Source: Desulfobacterales bacterium (GTDB lineage Bacteria > Desulfobacterota > Desulfobacteria > Desulfobacterales > JAEINQ01). From it: a stretch of 47,709 nt of DNA. The stretch lies in contig JAEINQ010000053.1 in NCBI GenBank assembly GCA_016342285.1, positions 1 through 47,709 on the forward strand, read 5' to 3'. This document shows positions 15,150-23,281 of this stretch, in pieces (position 1 is the stretch's first letter; every line of letters begins with the position of its first letter). The position numbers and the translations under genes were made by a program. The notes below the pieces were generated by a model, which searched no databases, had not been told where the DNA came from, and saw nothing but the letters and a program-made list of their open reading frames with translations.

Positions 15150-15872
15150 ATGACAACCAACGATGTCCGGAAACGGCAAAAGCAAATGATAACCCGTCTG
15201 TCGCAAAGCGGGTGGCGGGCCCATGTGCATCATAAAAGCAGGCTGTGGGCCTGGAACATCACCATCGGCCTGGCCATCGGCCTGAAACGGACGCTTGACC
15301 TGTTGATATCCTTAGCAGCCCTAATTCTGCTTTGCCCTTTGTTCGTGCTGACGGCCCTGGCGATTTATTTGGAAAACCCCGGGCCGGTCTTTTACGCCCA
15401 GACCCGCGTCGGCCAAAACGGGCGGCATTTCAGGTTTTACAAGTTCCGCTCCATGATCGTCGATGCCGACCGGATGAAAACCCATCTGGCCAGCCACAAT
15501 GAATCTGCGGACGGCGTGATCTTCAAAATCAAAAAAGACCCGCGGATCACCCAAGTGGGACGGGTCATTCGAAAATTCAGCATCGACGAGTTGCCGCAGC
15601 TGGCCAACGTGCTCAAGGGCGACATGAGCCTGGTAGGGCCGCGGCCGCCGCTGCCGCAAGAGGTGGTTCAGTATACCCTCGAGCAGCGCAAGCGGCTGCA
15701 TATCCGCCCGGGCATCACCTGCATCTGGCAGGTAAACGGGCGCAGCGATATTCCCTTTGCCGATCAGGTGCGGCTGGATCTCGAGTATATTCAAAGCACC
15801 GGCCTGCTGACCGACCTGAAGATTCTGTTGCAAACCATTCCGGCCGTGCTGACCGGTAAAGGCGCCTATTAA
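15150..15872 (+). CDS. Undecaprenyl-phosphate sugar-1-phosphate transferase (initiating, WbaP/WcaJ-like)
   Basis: The 240-residue protein has the catalytic core of the PF02397 family: a re-entrant membrane helix (~45-75), 'GPVFYAQTRVGQNG', 'FYKFRSM', 'DPRITQVGRVIRK', the catalytic 'IDELPQL', 'GDMSLVGPRP' and 'RPGITCIWQVNGRSD'. It loads the first sugar phosphate on undecaprenyl phosphate at the inner membrane. It lacks the long N-terminal membrane domain of WbaP and so is of the short monotopic kind. ATG 15150 has GAAGGA upstream; the frame is open to 15060 inside the previous gene. It is the only intact transferase of three transferase-like modules in this operon. Confidence 0.93.
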   Translation: MTTNDVRKRQKQMITRLSQSGWRAHVHHKSRLWAWNITIGLAIGLKRTLDLLISLAALILLCPLFVLTALAIYLENPGPVFYAQTRVGQNGRHFRFYKFRSMIVDADRMKTHLASHNESADGVIFKIKKDPRITQVGRVIRKFSIDELPQLANVLKGDMSLVGPRPPLPQEVVQYTLEQRKRLHIRPGITCIWQVNGRSDIPFADQVRLDLEYIQSTGLLTDLKILLQTIPAVLTGKGAY

Positions 15873-15892
15873 ACCAATAAGGAGAAGATGTC

Positions 15893-16243
15893 ATGCAATT
15901 TCAAATTCAAACCAGTGCAGACGGCCCGATTGCCATCGCAACGCTCAGCGGGCGTCTCGATGCCGCCAACAGCCGGCAACTGCGCCGACAGTTCGAAGGC
16001 TGCCTCAGAGCCACTGATCGATTCGTGTTCGATTGTCAAGCGCTCGATTTCATCGACAGCACCGGCCTGGGGGCCGTTGTCGCCTGCCTGCGCAAGGCGC
16101 TTGCCACCGGCGGCGACATTCGCCTGGCTGGTGTTTCGCCCAAGGTCAAACTGGTTTTCGAACTCACTCAGGCCGAAAAACTGTTCACCTTTTTCACCAA
16201 TGCGGACCAGGCCCTGGCGTCGTTCGCCGATCAGCAGGCCTGA
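15893..16243 (+). CDS. STAS-domain anti-sigma-factor-antagonist-like protein (RsbV/SpoIIAA type), first copy
   Basis: The 116-residue STAS protein carries the phosphorylatable motif 'FIDSTGLG' with Ser56 and 'KLVFELTQAEKLFTFF', typical of RsbV/SpoIIAA. In the classic partner switch, a kinase (RsbW) phosphorylates the serine and a PP2C phosphatase removes the phosphate. Both partner types are encoded in the window (18001 and 44703). A strong SD (AAGGAGAAG) lies 21 bases after the initiating transferase. It sits between two transferase-type genes and no sigma factor gene is near, so its target may be an enzyme rather than a sigma factor (inference). Confidence 0.9.
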   Translation: MQFQIQTSADGPIAIATLSGRLDAANSRQLRRQFEGCLRATDRFVFDCQALDFIDSTGLGAVVACLRKALATGGDIRLAGVSPKVKLVFELTQAEKLFTFFTNADQALASFADQQA

Positions 16244-16259
16244 ACCGGGGGGTAATACC

Positions 16260-17678
16260 ATGAAGACTTTTCTGGTGATCAAAGCTGATACATTCGACTG
16301 GCTGCAGGCGGTTTTTCCGGATCGCTCGCCGCTTTTGGCCTCGGTGTGCAACAAACCGCTGTTGGAGTACCTGTTGGACTTTGCGATCCTGTGCGGCAGC
16401 CGTCATGTCCGCCTGGCCACCGATATGCCGCTTGCCGAGGTGGAAGCGGTGTTCGGCAATGGCGGCCGCTGGGGGGTTGAACTGACCTATGCGCCGGTTC
16501 GAGAAACAGACGATCTGGCGGCGGCATTGTTAAAAAACAGCCGTTATTGTGCGGGCTCACGACTCCTGGTGATGCAGGGGTGTTTTTTCCTGCATTACGA
16601 TCAAAACAAGGACTACGCGTCGTTCATGCAAACCGCCGCCCCCGGCAAACTGCTGACCTGCGCCACGGGCCGTATCCTGATCCAAGATCAAGTCCCGCAA
16701 CCATCGCTCCCGATGGACGTCCCGCCGCCGCCCCTGGCCCTGACGCCGATTCGGTCGGCCGGCGATCTTTACCGACTGTCCATGCGTGTTCTGGACCGCG
16801 ATGCGCACCTATATGTCCTTCCCGGCTACAACAATGAAACGGATGTTTACATCGGCCGCAACGTCATGATCGCCCGATCCGCCCGGATCGAACCGCCGGT
16901 GATGATCGGCGATAACGTCCAGATTCATAAAAACGCCGTTGTCGGCCCGAACGCCGTCATCGGCCGCAATGTCATCATTGACGCCCACAGCAGGGTTCAA
17001 CACAGCGTCATCCTGGACAAGACCTATGTGGGGGAGCATCTGGTGCTGGATCGCAAGCTGGCCGGTGGGTGCCGCCTCGTGGATCCGGGAAAAGGAACCA
17101 TGGTGCAATTGGAGGATGCCCATCTGCTCTCGACCGTGCAGCCATTGAGCCGGGGACGAAACTGGTTTCAACGCCTAGGCCATGGCCTTCTGGCGGCACT
17201 GCTGTGGGTCGTCCTGGCAATGCCCTATGCGGCGCTGTCGTTCATCCTCAAGCGGCAGGGCCGGTGGCGCCGGTCGGAAGAGACCTATTGGGCCGACCAT
17301 AACGGCCGCACGATCCGTCTTGCCGGGGTTTCATTCAACCCATCCGGCCTTTGCGGGAGAATCGCGGCCTCTCTTGCCCTGGACCGCTACCCGCTGCTTG
17401 GCAGGGTGATGCGCGGCGACCTGGCCCTGATCGGAACCCGTCTGTTGCCGGCGACCGAGACCAACCGGGCGATCCTTGCGGCGGACAATAGCTACTACCC
17501 CGGACTTTTCAGTTATGCCGAAGCCGAACCCTGGCCGGTGCCGGAGTCCGATCAAGATATCGTCAATCGTTACCACCTTGCCCATCGAAACCTTTGGTAT
17601 GATTGGGGCATGATGGTCAAGATCCTCTTTAACAAACTGCACGAGGAGTCTGTCCTATGCGAATCGATCAGCAAGTGA
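16260..17678 (+). CDS. Nucleotidyltransferase-like / left-handed beta-helix / degenerate sugar transferase fusion
   Basis: The 472-residue protein has residues ~1-170 like a sugar nucleotidyltransferase fold ('LLASVCNKPLLEYLLDFAI') but without the GGxGTRL signature. Hexapeptide repeats follow at ~190-285 ('IGRNVMIARSARIEPPVMIG', 'VVGPNAVIGRNVII'). Then come a membrane stretch (~300-325) and a tail like the end of polyprenyl-phosphate sugar transferases ('DRYPLLGRVMRGDLALIGTR', 'YYPGLFSYAEAE') in which the catalytic DE is DR. It looks like a non-catalytic or altered transferase with a scaffold domain. The start ATG 16260 lies 17 bases after a STAS gene stop, and its end overlaps the next STAS gene by 22 bases. 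The function is unknown and partly inferred from domain resemblance. Confidence 0.75.
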   Translation: MKTFLVIKADTFDWLQAVFPDRSPLLASVCNKPLLEYLLDFAILCGSRHVRLATDMPLAEVEAVFGNGGRWGVELTYAPVRETDDLAAALLKNSRYCAGSRLLVMQGCFFLHYDQNKDYASFMQTAAPGKLLTCATGRILIQDQVPQPSLPMDVPPPPLALTPIRSAGDLYRLSMRVLDRDAHLYVLPGYNNETDVYIGRNVMIARSARIEPPVMIGDNVQIHKNAVVGPNAVIGRNVIIDAHSRVQHSVILDKTYVGEHLVLDRKLAGGCRLVDPGKGTMVQLEDAHLLSTVQPLSRGRNWFQRLGHGLLAALLWVVLAMPYAALSFILKRQGRWRRSEETYWADHNGRTIRLAGVSFNPSGLCGRIAASLALDRYPLLGRVMRGDLALIGTRLLPATETNRAILAADNSYYPGLFSYAEAEPWPVPESDQDIVNRYHLAHRNLWYDWGMMVKILFNKLHEESVLCESISK

Positions 17679-18004
17679 TGAATAATATTTGTGTGTTCAT
17701 GCCCCGGGGGCGCCTGGATGCCACCTCGGCCCCCCTTTTGCGGGAGCGGCTGACGGCCGGCGATACCATCGACGGCCGAATAGTCCTAGACTTTTCCTCC
17801 GTGGACTTCATGGACAGCAGCGGATTGGGGACTTTAGTGGCCAGTGCGCGCCGGCTGCGCGCACAACAAGGCGACCTCAAACTCGCCTGCCTGGCCGACA
17901 AAGTGCGCCGGGTGTTTGAGCTGACCCGCGCCGATCGCCTGTTCGATATCTACGACGATCCAGAGGCGGCCGTCAGCAGCTTCGCACCGGAGAAATCGGC
18001 ATGA
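17657..18004 (+). CDS. STAS-domain antagonist protein, second copy
   Basis: The 115-residue STAS protein has 'FMDSSGLGTL' (Ser54/Ser55) and 'KVRRVFELTRADRLFDIYD'. It is clearly paralogous to the STAS protein at 15893. The GAGGAG ribosome site lies inside the previous gene's 3' end, and the stop overlaps the start of the RsbW-like kinase gene (ATGA), implying translational coupling. Two antagonists for one kinase suggests two targets or two inputs. Confidence 0.92.
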   Translation: MRIDQQVMNNICVFMPRGRLDATSAPLLRERLTAGDTIDGRIVLDFSSVDFMDSSGLGTLVASARRLRAQQGDLKLACLADKVRRVFELTRADRLFDIYDDPEAAVSSFAPEKSA

Positions 18005-18438
18005 AAGAACGCGTCACCCTGGAGCTGCCGCCGGACCTCCGATTCCTGCATCGGGCAGCCACCGCAGGGGCCGAGGCGGCCCGTCGCGCCGCTTCAGCCG
18101 TTGATATGCAAAAGCAGGATGCTTTCGTCCACGCCGTTGAGCTGGCCGTAAGCGAGGTCTTTACCAATGCAGTCAAGCACAAGCGCGCGGCGTCGCCTGC
18201 TTGGCGTGTCCTTATTCACTTCGGCATCGATGCCGGTGATCTGGAGGTCATCGTCAAGGACCGCAATCCCCGCTTTGGTTTGGGCAGCGTACCGCTGCCG
18301 GATGTCGATACGCTCCCGGAAAGCGGCTACGGGCTGTATCTAGTGAAACAGGTCATGGACACCGTGACGGTTCACCGTGAAGCGGATGGCAATGTCGTCA
18401 CCATGACCAAGACCGTCAAATCGGAGGATGCAACATGA
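18001..18438 (+). CDS. RsbW/SpoIIAB-like serine kinase (anti-sigma-factor type)
   Basis: The 145-residue GHKL ATPase of the HATPase_c_2 kind has its N-box at 45-60 ('VELAVSEVFTNAVKH', with Glu52 and Asn56), an adenine-binding Asp87 in 'VIVKDRNPRFG' and G2 in 'ESGYGLYLVKQVMD'. The motifs needed for ATP binding and STAS serine phosphorylation are present, though the second glycine of G1 is Asn-Pro here. It overlaps the upstream STAS gene and the downstream glycosyltransferase gene by four bases each. No sigma-B/F-type gene is in the window, so the partner it sequesters is unknown. Confidence 0.9.
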   Translation: MKERVTLELPPDLRFLHRAATAGAEAARRAASAVDMQKQDAFVHAVELAVSEVFTNAVKHKRAASPAWRVLIHFGIDAGDLEVIVKDRNPRFGLGSVPLPDVDTLPESGYGLYLVKQVMDTVTVHREADGNVVTMTKTVKSEDAT

Positions 18439-19409
18439 TATCCATAGTTATCGTCAGCTACAAAACCCGTGACATTTTGCGCGGCTGCCTTACGGCGCTC
18501 TGGGCGCACCCTCCGGGGTTCGAAATGGAGGTATTTGTGGTGGACAACCATTCGGCGGACGGATCGACGCAGATGGTGCGTCGCGAGTTTCCACAGGTGC
18601 GCTTGATTGCCAACAGCGAAAACCGCGGTTTTGCCGCCGCCAACAACCAGGCCTTCCGACTGGCCAAGGGACGCTATGTCGTCCTGTTGAACCCGGATGC
18701 CTTCGTCAAGCCGGGCGCCATCAATGCAGCGGTGGCCTTTATGGAACATACGCCGCAATGCGGGATCAGCGGCGCCCGCCTGGTGGACCCGCGCGGACGG
18801 CTGGACCCCTCGGCCAGACGGTTTCCCACCTGGCCGGCCAAACTGTTCACCCTGAGCGGGATGAGCAGCCGCTACCCTTCCTCACCGGTATTCAACCGGC
18901 ATGATTTCGGCGGCTTTGCCCATGATCGGCCCCGGAAGGTGGACTGGGTCCCCGGCACCTTCGCCGTCCTTAGGGCGCGCATGCTGGCCGAGATCGGTTT
19001 TTTCGACGAGCGTTTTTTTATCTACTACGAGGAGACCGACCTGTGCCGCCGCGCGCGGCACAACGGCTGGCAGGTGTATTTTGCTCCGGACGCCGAGGTC
19101 GTTCATATCGGCGGCGCCTGCAGCCAGACGCGCACGGACAAGGTTTACGACCCGGCGGGGGCCCAGGTGCTCAGCTTCCGCATGCGCAGCGAATGGCTCT
19201 ACCACCGCAAAAACGGCGGTCTGCTCACTGTCCTGGCCAATGCCGGCGTGGAGCTGGGCTGGCACCTGCTGCGTCTTTGGATTAACCGGCTGCCGGGCCG
19301 CCCGGCGGCATTATCAAAACGAACGGCATCCGCTAACGTGATCCGGATGATCCGGCAAACCCTGCACGATACCGCATTCGGTCGCCGATCCCCGGCAGCG
19401 CCATGGTGA
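18435..19409 (+). CDS. Family 2 glycosyltransferase (rhamnosyltransferase-like)
   Basis: The 324-residue cytoplasmic or peripheral GT-A enzyme has the 'SIVIVSYKTRDILRGCL' nucleotide-binding start, 'VVDNHSADGS', 'NRGFAAANNQ' and the metal-site region 'LLNPDAF'. It also has 'ETDLCRRARHNGWQVYFAPDAEVVHIGG', which is typical of the WbbL/rhamnosyltransferase subgroup. dTDP-sugar genes occur later in the cluster, which fits a rhamnose-type donor, but donor and acceptor are inference. The SD is GGAGGA; the start overlaps the kinase stop. Confidence 0.92.
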   Translation: MISIVIVSYKTRDILRGCLTALWAHPPGFEMEVFVVDNHSADGSTQMVRREFPQVRLIANSENRGFAAANNQAFRLAKGRYVVLLNPDAFVKPGAINAAVAFMEHTPQCGISGARLVDPRGRLDPSARRFPTWPAKLFTLSGMSSRYPSSPVFNRHDFGGFAHDRPRKVDWVPGTFAVLRARMLAEIGFFDERFFIYYEETDLCRRARHNGWQVYFAPDAEVVHIGGACSQTRTDKVYDPAGAQVLSFRMRSEWLYHRKNGGLLTVLANAGVELGWHLLRLWINRLPGRPAALSKRTASANVIRMIRQTLHDTAFGRRSPAAPW

Positions 19410-19999
19410 AAACGATGAGATTTTTTTCCAATATTCGCGCAGATCTTGAAACCTACGACGGCGATTGGAGCGCCCAGGGGTTTTGGGCCATGCTGATCTA
19501 CCGTTTCGGCCGATGGCGCTACACCTTGCGGCCGGCGGCAATCCGAAAACCCTTTTCTCTGGTGTACAAGATCCTCTTCAAACTGGTGCAGATCGCCTGC
19601 GGGATCGAGTTGCCCTGCGAGGTGCCGATGGGCCGCCATTTTCGCATGGATCACTTCGGCGGCATCATCATCAGCGGCTACGCCCGTTTCGGCGATCACT
19701 GCATCGTGCGCAACGGTGTCACCATCGGTTTGAAAAACCTCGACGAAAAATGCGCGCCGCACATCGGCAACCACGTCAACATCGGCGCCGGCGCCAAACT
19801 GCTGGGCCCCATTATCATCGGCGACCATGTGGACATCGGAGCCAACGCGGTGGTGATTACCGATGTGCCGGACAACTGCATCGCCGTGGGAATACCGGCT
19901 GTGATCAAACCCAAGCGCGGTTCCACGACGGGCGGCCCGCAGGCGTTTATGGCCGACGGCTCCCCCCTTTCGACCGTTTCCCAGGTGGCCGGACCATGA
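19403..19999 (+). CDS. Serine O-acetyltransferase-like hexapeptide acetyltransferase
   Basis: The 198-residue protein has an N-terminal helical part and a left-handed beta-helix (~75-180) with 'GRHFRMDHFGGIIISG', 'GVTIGLKN' and 'IGAGAKLLGPIIIGDHVDIGANAVV', ending in 'AVGIPAVIK'. This layout is shared by CysE-like and colanic-acid-type acetyltransferases. In this operon it probably O-acetylates a sugar residue from acetyl-CoA rather than making O-acetylserine. The start at 19403 overlaps the GT2 stop; ATG 19415 is an alternative. The stop overlaps the next start as ATGA. Confidence 0.88.
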   Translation: MVKTMRFFSNIRADLETYDGDWSAQGFWAMLIYRFGRWRYTLRPAAIRKPFSLVYKILFKLVQIACGIELPCEVPMGRHFRMDHFGGIIISGYARFGDHCIVRNGVTIGLKNLDEKCAPHIGNHVNIGAGAKLLGPIIIGDHVDIGANAVVITDVPDNCIAVGIPAVIKPKRGSTTGGPQAFMADGSPLSTVSQVAGP

Positions 20000-21033
20000 C
20001 TCATCCAAACCCGGCAGATCCTTCGCCGCAAGGCCGTCTGGACTTTCCCGATTTCGCCAAAGGCTTCGCTATTCTGGGCATCGTGCTGTTTCATTACTTG
20101 CGGGGCTATTTTGCTGGATGGGCCGATCATGCCGTAACGGCGGGCGGCGCCGGCGTGCACCTGTTTTTGATGCTTTCCGGCTTCGGGCTGACCCTGTCCG
20201 GGAATCCACCGGTGAATCCGCTGTCGTTCTACAAGCGCCGGGCCTTGAAAGTCCTGGTTCCTTACTTCATTGCAATCACCTTGATTTTTATCGTCAACCA
20301 GCTGATGCCGCTCTATCCGAACAGAGGATGGTATGCCTGGCTGGGGCATCTGTTGCTCTTTAAGATGTTCGATGAACGTATCGTCAACAGCTTCGGTGGC
20401 CATTTCTGGTTTTTGTCGACCCTTGTTCAATTGTATCTGGCCTATCCCTTTTTAGCGGCAATGCAAAAACGCTTGCAACCGGCACTCTTCTTATTGACGG
20501 CCCTGGCGATCTCTTTGATTTACGGGGGGCTGCTTGCTGTTACCGGCAAGGCGGACCTCAAGGTGTATAACAGCTTTTTTCTCCAGTATCTTTGGGAGTT
20601 TTGCACCGGTATGCTCCTTGCCCGCCGATTTGCCGACAAAGACTACGCCTTCTGGCGGCAGCCTATCGCGATCCTGGCAGCAGGAGCGATCGTCGGCATG
20701 CTGTTGACCGCCGTATTGGCTTTAAGAGGCGGTCCTGTCGGAAAGATGTTCAACGACATCCCTTCCGCCATGGGGATTACCTGCCTGGCGGCCCTGACTT
20801 TTGCCCTGCTGAACCGTTTTGCCCGGCCGGTCAAACGGGCGGTGCAGTTCATCGGCGGCATTTCCTATGAACTGTACCTGACCCATATGCTGGTTTGGGG
20901 GGCGATCCTTGCGGGATGGGCTGCATACGGCGCAGGTCCCGTCGTGTTGCCCATGCGGCTGTTGGCGCTGGGGGCGGCCTGCGCTGTCGCTTATGGCTAC
21001 CGGTCGCTATTGGCGCCGGTGTGCGTATTATGA
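19996..21033 (+). CDS. Membrane acyltransferase, family 3 (OafA/NodX-like)
   Basis: The 345-residue integral membrane protein has about ten hydrophobic segments. The N-terminal motif 'DFPDFAKGFAILGIVLFHY' contains the catalytic-region histidine, and 'FWFLSTLVQLYLAYPFL' is typical of acyltransferase family 3. Such enzymes acetylate or acylate sugars across the inner membrane. The start ATG 19996 overlaps the upstream stop (ATGA); the frame is open far upstream inside the previous gene, and that extension is a shadow. This is the second acylating enzyme in the operon, suggesting a heavily decorated polymer. Confidence 0.9.
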   Translation: MTHPNPADPSPQGRLDFPDFAKGFAILGIVLFHYLRGYFAGWADHAVTAGGAGVHLFLMLSGFGLTLSGNPPVNPLSFYKRRALKVLVPYFIAITLIFIVNQLMPLYPNRGWYAWLGHLLLFKMFDERIVNSFGGHFWFLSTLVQLYLAYPFLAAMQKRLQPALFLLTALAISLIYGGLLAVTGKADLKVYNSFFLQYLWEFCTGMLLARRFADKDYAFWRQPIAILAAGAIVGMLLTAVLALRGGPVGKMFNDIPSAMGITCLAALTFALLNRFARPVKRAVQFIGGISYELYLTHMLVWGAILAGWAAYGAGPVVLPMRLLALGAACAVAYGYRSLLAPVCVL

Positions 21034-21044
21034 AAGGAAATATT

Positions 21045-22043
21045 ATGAATGTTCTGGTGATCGGCGGTGCGGGCTATATCGGCAGTATCACGGCGCGGCT
21101 GCTGCATGAAAACGGGTTCAAAGTGGTGGTGGTCGACAACTTATCGCGGGGCCACCGTGAGGCGGTGCAGCCGGGCATCCGCTTGATCGAAGCAGACCTG
21201 GCCGACACCCATGGGTTGCGCCACGTGTTGATATCCGAACATATCGATGTGGTTATGCACTTCGCGGGCCTGATCGAAGTGGGTGAGTCGATGGCGCAAC
21301 CGCTGAAATACTACCACAACAACGTGGCCCTGAGTATCGGGCTGCTGGAAACCATGCGGTCCGCCAATGTGCGGCAGGTGATTTTTTCATCGACGGCAGC
21401 CGTTTACGGCTCCCCTGAAAAGGCGCCCATTTCAGAATCCCATCCGATCAGACCCGCCAGTCCCTACGGCGCATCCAAAGCCATGGTGGAGCAGGTGCTG
21501 GACGACATGCACCGTGCCGGCGACATCGACTATGTGGCCCTGCGCTACTTCAACGCCGCGGGTGCCCATCCGCTGGCCGACATGGGTGAAGACCACCGCC
21601 CGGAGTCGCATCTGATTCCGCTGATTTTAAAATCCCTGATCCACGGCAAAGGAAACCGTGCGGCCCTGAAGGTGTTCGGCGGCGATTACGACACGCCCGA
21701 CGGTACCTGCATCCGCGATTATATCCATGTGCTCGATCTGGCAGCCGCTCACATGGCGGCCCTAACGCATTTGGTCGAAGAGGGGCCCAGTGGTGCCTAC
21801 AACCTTGGAAACGGCAGGGGGTTTTCCGTGCTGGAGACCATCCGTGCGGCGGAAGCGGTCACGGGGCTGGAAGTGCCCTTCGTCGTCGAGGGCCGGCGCC
21901 CGGGAGACGTGGCCGTTTTGACGGCCGACGCCGGAAAGATCTGCGTCGAGTCGGGCTGGCGTCCCTGCTACCCGGAGCTTGAATCCATCGTCGCCACGGC
22001 TTGGCAGTGGCACCGCAGGCATCCGCACGGGTATGCGGGCTGA
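21045..22043 (+). CDS. galE: UDP-glucose 4-epimerase
   Basis: The 332-residue extended-SDR enzyme has NAD-binding 'GGAGYIGS', 'FAGLIEVGES', the Ser in 'FSSTAAVYG', the catalytic YxxxK in 'SPYGASK' and 'RYFNAAGAHP', all as in bacterial GalE. It interconverts UDP-glucose and UDP-galactose (or the N-acetyl forms), feeding galactose donors to the glycosyltransferases. ATG 21045 has AAAGGAAA at good spacing; an in-frame ATG at 21030 overlaps the acyltransferase stop. It is the last gene of the 13361 operon; its stop codon lies in the loop of a 7 bp hairpin. Confidence 0.95.
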   Translation: MNVLVIGGAGYIGSITARLLHENGFKVVVVDNLSRGHREAVQPGIRLIEADLADTHGLRHVLISEHIDVVMHFAGLIEVGESMAQPLKYYHNNVALSIGLLETMRSANVRQVIFSSTAAVYGSPEKAPISESHPIRPASPYGASKAMVEQVLDDMHRAGDIDYVALRYFNAAGAHPLADMGEDHRPESHLIPLILKSLIHGKGNRAALKVFGGDYDTPDGTCIRDYIHVLDLAAAHMAALTHLVEEGPSGAYNLGNGRGFSVLETIRAAEAVTGLEVPFVVEGRRPGDVAVLTADAGKICVESGWRPCYPELESIVATAWQWHRRHPHGYAG

Positions 22044-22051
22044 TGCCCGCA
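22034..22051 (+). terminator. Compact hairpin spanning the galE stop codon
   Basis: TGCGGGC (22034-22040) and GCCCGCA (22045-22051) are perfect 7 bp arms around a TGAT loop that contains the stop codon. There is no T-tract, so a role in termination or mRNA stability is tentative. The remaining gap to 22179 separates convergent genes and shows nothing else. Confidence 0.45.
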
Positions 22052-22179
22052 GCCAAGCGGATGATCGGATGGCGGGAAGCTACAACCGGTGGCAGCGAGC
22101 GAATCCCGATGAAAAAAATTCCTTCCTTAGCGGGAGTCCTCAATGAAGCGGTATAGGCAGTTTTAGCACACCCGAGGGC

Positions 22180-22689
22180 TCAATCCAGCGACAGGATATA
22201 ACCGTCGACATCCCGCTCCACCTTCGTGATGCCCGGGTGTTTTCGTTCCAACTCCTGGAGGAGGGCGTCCCGGTTCTTGATCTTCTGCAGCAATCCTTCC
22301 TTTTCGGCCAACAGATCCAGCGATTCCAGGGCGCGTCGCAGGGTGATTCTAAAGCTGTTGATTTCCACCGGTTTCAAAATGAACTTGTAAACCCCGGCCT
22401 CGTTAATGGCCTGCATGGCGATGTCGAGTTCCGCCAGAGCTGTCAGCATGATGGTCAAAATATGCGGATAATCGCTTTGGATCCGCTTGATCAGGGTTAA
22501 TCCGTCCATCTCGGGCATCATGTAGTCGCTGACCACCAGGTCCACGTTCTGCGCTTTTATTATCCGCAGGGCGGCCTTACCGCTTTCGGCCGTCAGGACC
22601 CGGTACGGCTCTTTTCGCAGCGCACGGCGCATGCTGGATAGAAAATCAACTTCATCATCGACGATCAATACGTTTCGATGTTTCTTCAT
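22180..22689 (-). CDS. Orphan response regulator with coiled-coil tail
   Basis: The 169-residue protein has a receiver at 5-125 (DDE 11-13, phosphoacceptor Asp55 in 'VVSDYMMPEMDG', Thr in 'MLTALAE', Lys in 'ILKPVE') and a charged helical tail. There is no DNA-binding or enzymatic output. The receiver shares the 'RRALRKEPYRVLTAESGKAAL' style with the receivers at 11748, 44703 and 45932. The SD GGAGGAATTGCT precedes the ATG. It is the only clear minus-strand gene inside the cluster, convergent with galE, and has its own perfect sigma-54 promoter at 22827-22812, so it is probably co-regulated with the polysaccharide operons. Confidence 0.93.
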   Translation of the reverse strand: MKKHRNVLIVDDEVDFLSSMRRALRKEPYRVLTAESGKAALRIIKAQNVDLVVSDYMMPEMDGLTLIKRIQSDYPHILTIMLTALAELDIAMQAINEAGVYKFILKPVEINSFRITLRRALESLDLLAEKEGLLQKIKNRDALLQELERKHPGITKVERDVDGYILSLD

Positions 22690-22811
22690 AGCAATTCCTC
22701 CATGTGTGAATTGGGCTCAATGTCTGCTGCAAATGCTGAAGCCGCAACTGATTGCCAATTGTTGCTGAGGATACATGTTCCCATCGGTTCTTCGATCGCG
22801 CCCCATAAATA

Positions 22812-22827
22812 TGCAATATCGGTGCCA
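22812..22827 (-). promoter_or_regulatory. Sigma-54 promoter of the orphan response regulator
   Basis: Read on the minus strand, TGGCACCGATATTGCA has GG and GC exactly 10 bases apart and a full consensus. Transcription would start near 22800, leaving a ~110-base leader before the ATG at 22689. Confidence 0.85.
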
Positions 22828-23175
22828 TATCCTATCAAATTCCAAGCCTATCCTTTCATGTTAGTTAATCGGGCCATGATTGGGACCTAGATCAGATGCA
22901 GGTGGGATTGCTGTATAATCTTAAGATATCAAATTGTTATATTCATATGGCCAAACCCAGCGCACTTTGATTCGAAGTGTGGGGGGTTCCCTTCGCCGGA
23001 TCTTGTGCCCTCAGCCCTGATCAGCGGCCATCGGCGAGTGATAACCGGCAGTCTCTCAATCTGACTGAGATTTCCTGCCTCTCTTTCCGCCTGACAGTCC
23101 TTTCCCGAGTGTCTTTGCAACGCAAGCAATGTCATATTGCCATAATTCCAATGGGTTGTTTAACTGAATGTCACT
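22828..23175. other. Gene-free divergent control region
   Basis: No credible gene is present between the two oppositely oriented sigma-54-type promoters. The stretch is AT-rich around 22900-22960 and contains small palindromes such as GCAAT/ATTGC near 23128-23142, which might be activator sites. No enhancer motif shared with the other promoters could be established by eye. Confidence 0.5.
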
Positions 23176-23191
23176 TGGCACACGTTTTGAA
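23176..23191 (+). promoter_or_regulatory. Near-consensus sigma-54 promoter of the export operon
   Basis: TGGCACACGTTTTGAA keeps the full -24 element, but the -12 element reads TTGAA instead of TTGCA/T (GG-N10-GA). It is positioned ~100 bases before the Wza-like gene. It may be weaker or degenerate compared with the four perfect sites in the window. Confidence 0.5.
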
Positions 23192-23281
23192 TTAAGACAG
23201 GCGAGAAAAGAGCAGTTCGCCCCAGGGTGAAATGCGGCAGTCCAGTTAAAAGGACCTGTAATTTAAATTGGAGAAATGCAG

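Noticed and set aside
15888..16259. In-frame extension of the nucleotidyltransferase/beta-helix protein across the first STAS gene
   Set aside because: The STAS gene in the other frame has a complete conserved domain and a strong SD; the extension has no domain content.
19465..19995. Long in-frame N-terminal extension of the acyltransferase
   Set aside because: It lies over the hexapeptide acetyltransferase gene in another frame, is rich in Arg/His/Pro as expected of a shadow, and ATG 19996 gives the normal acyltransferase N-terminus with ATGA coupling.
22750..22780. Apparent minus-strand sigma-54 site (TTGGCAATCAGTTGC)
   Set aside because: GG and GC are 9 bases apart instead of 10; the perfect site at 22827-22812 is a better promoter for the same gene.
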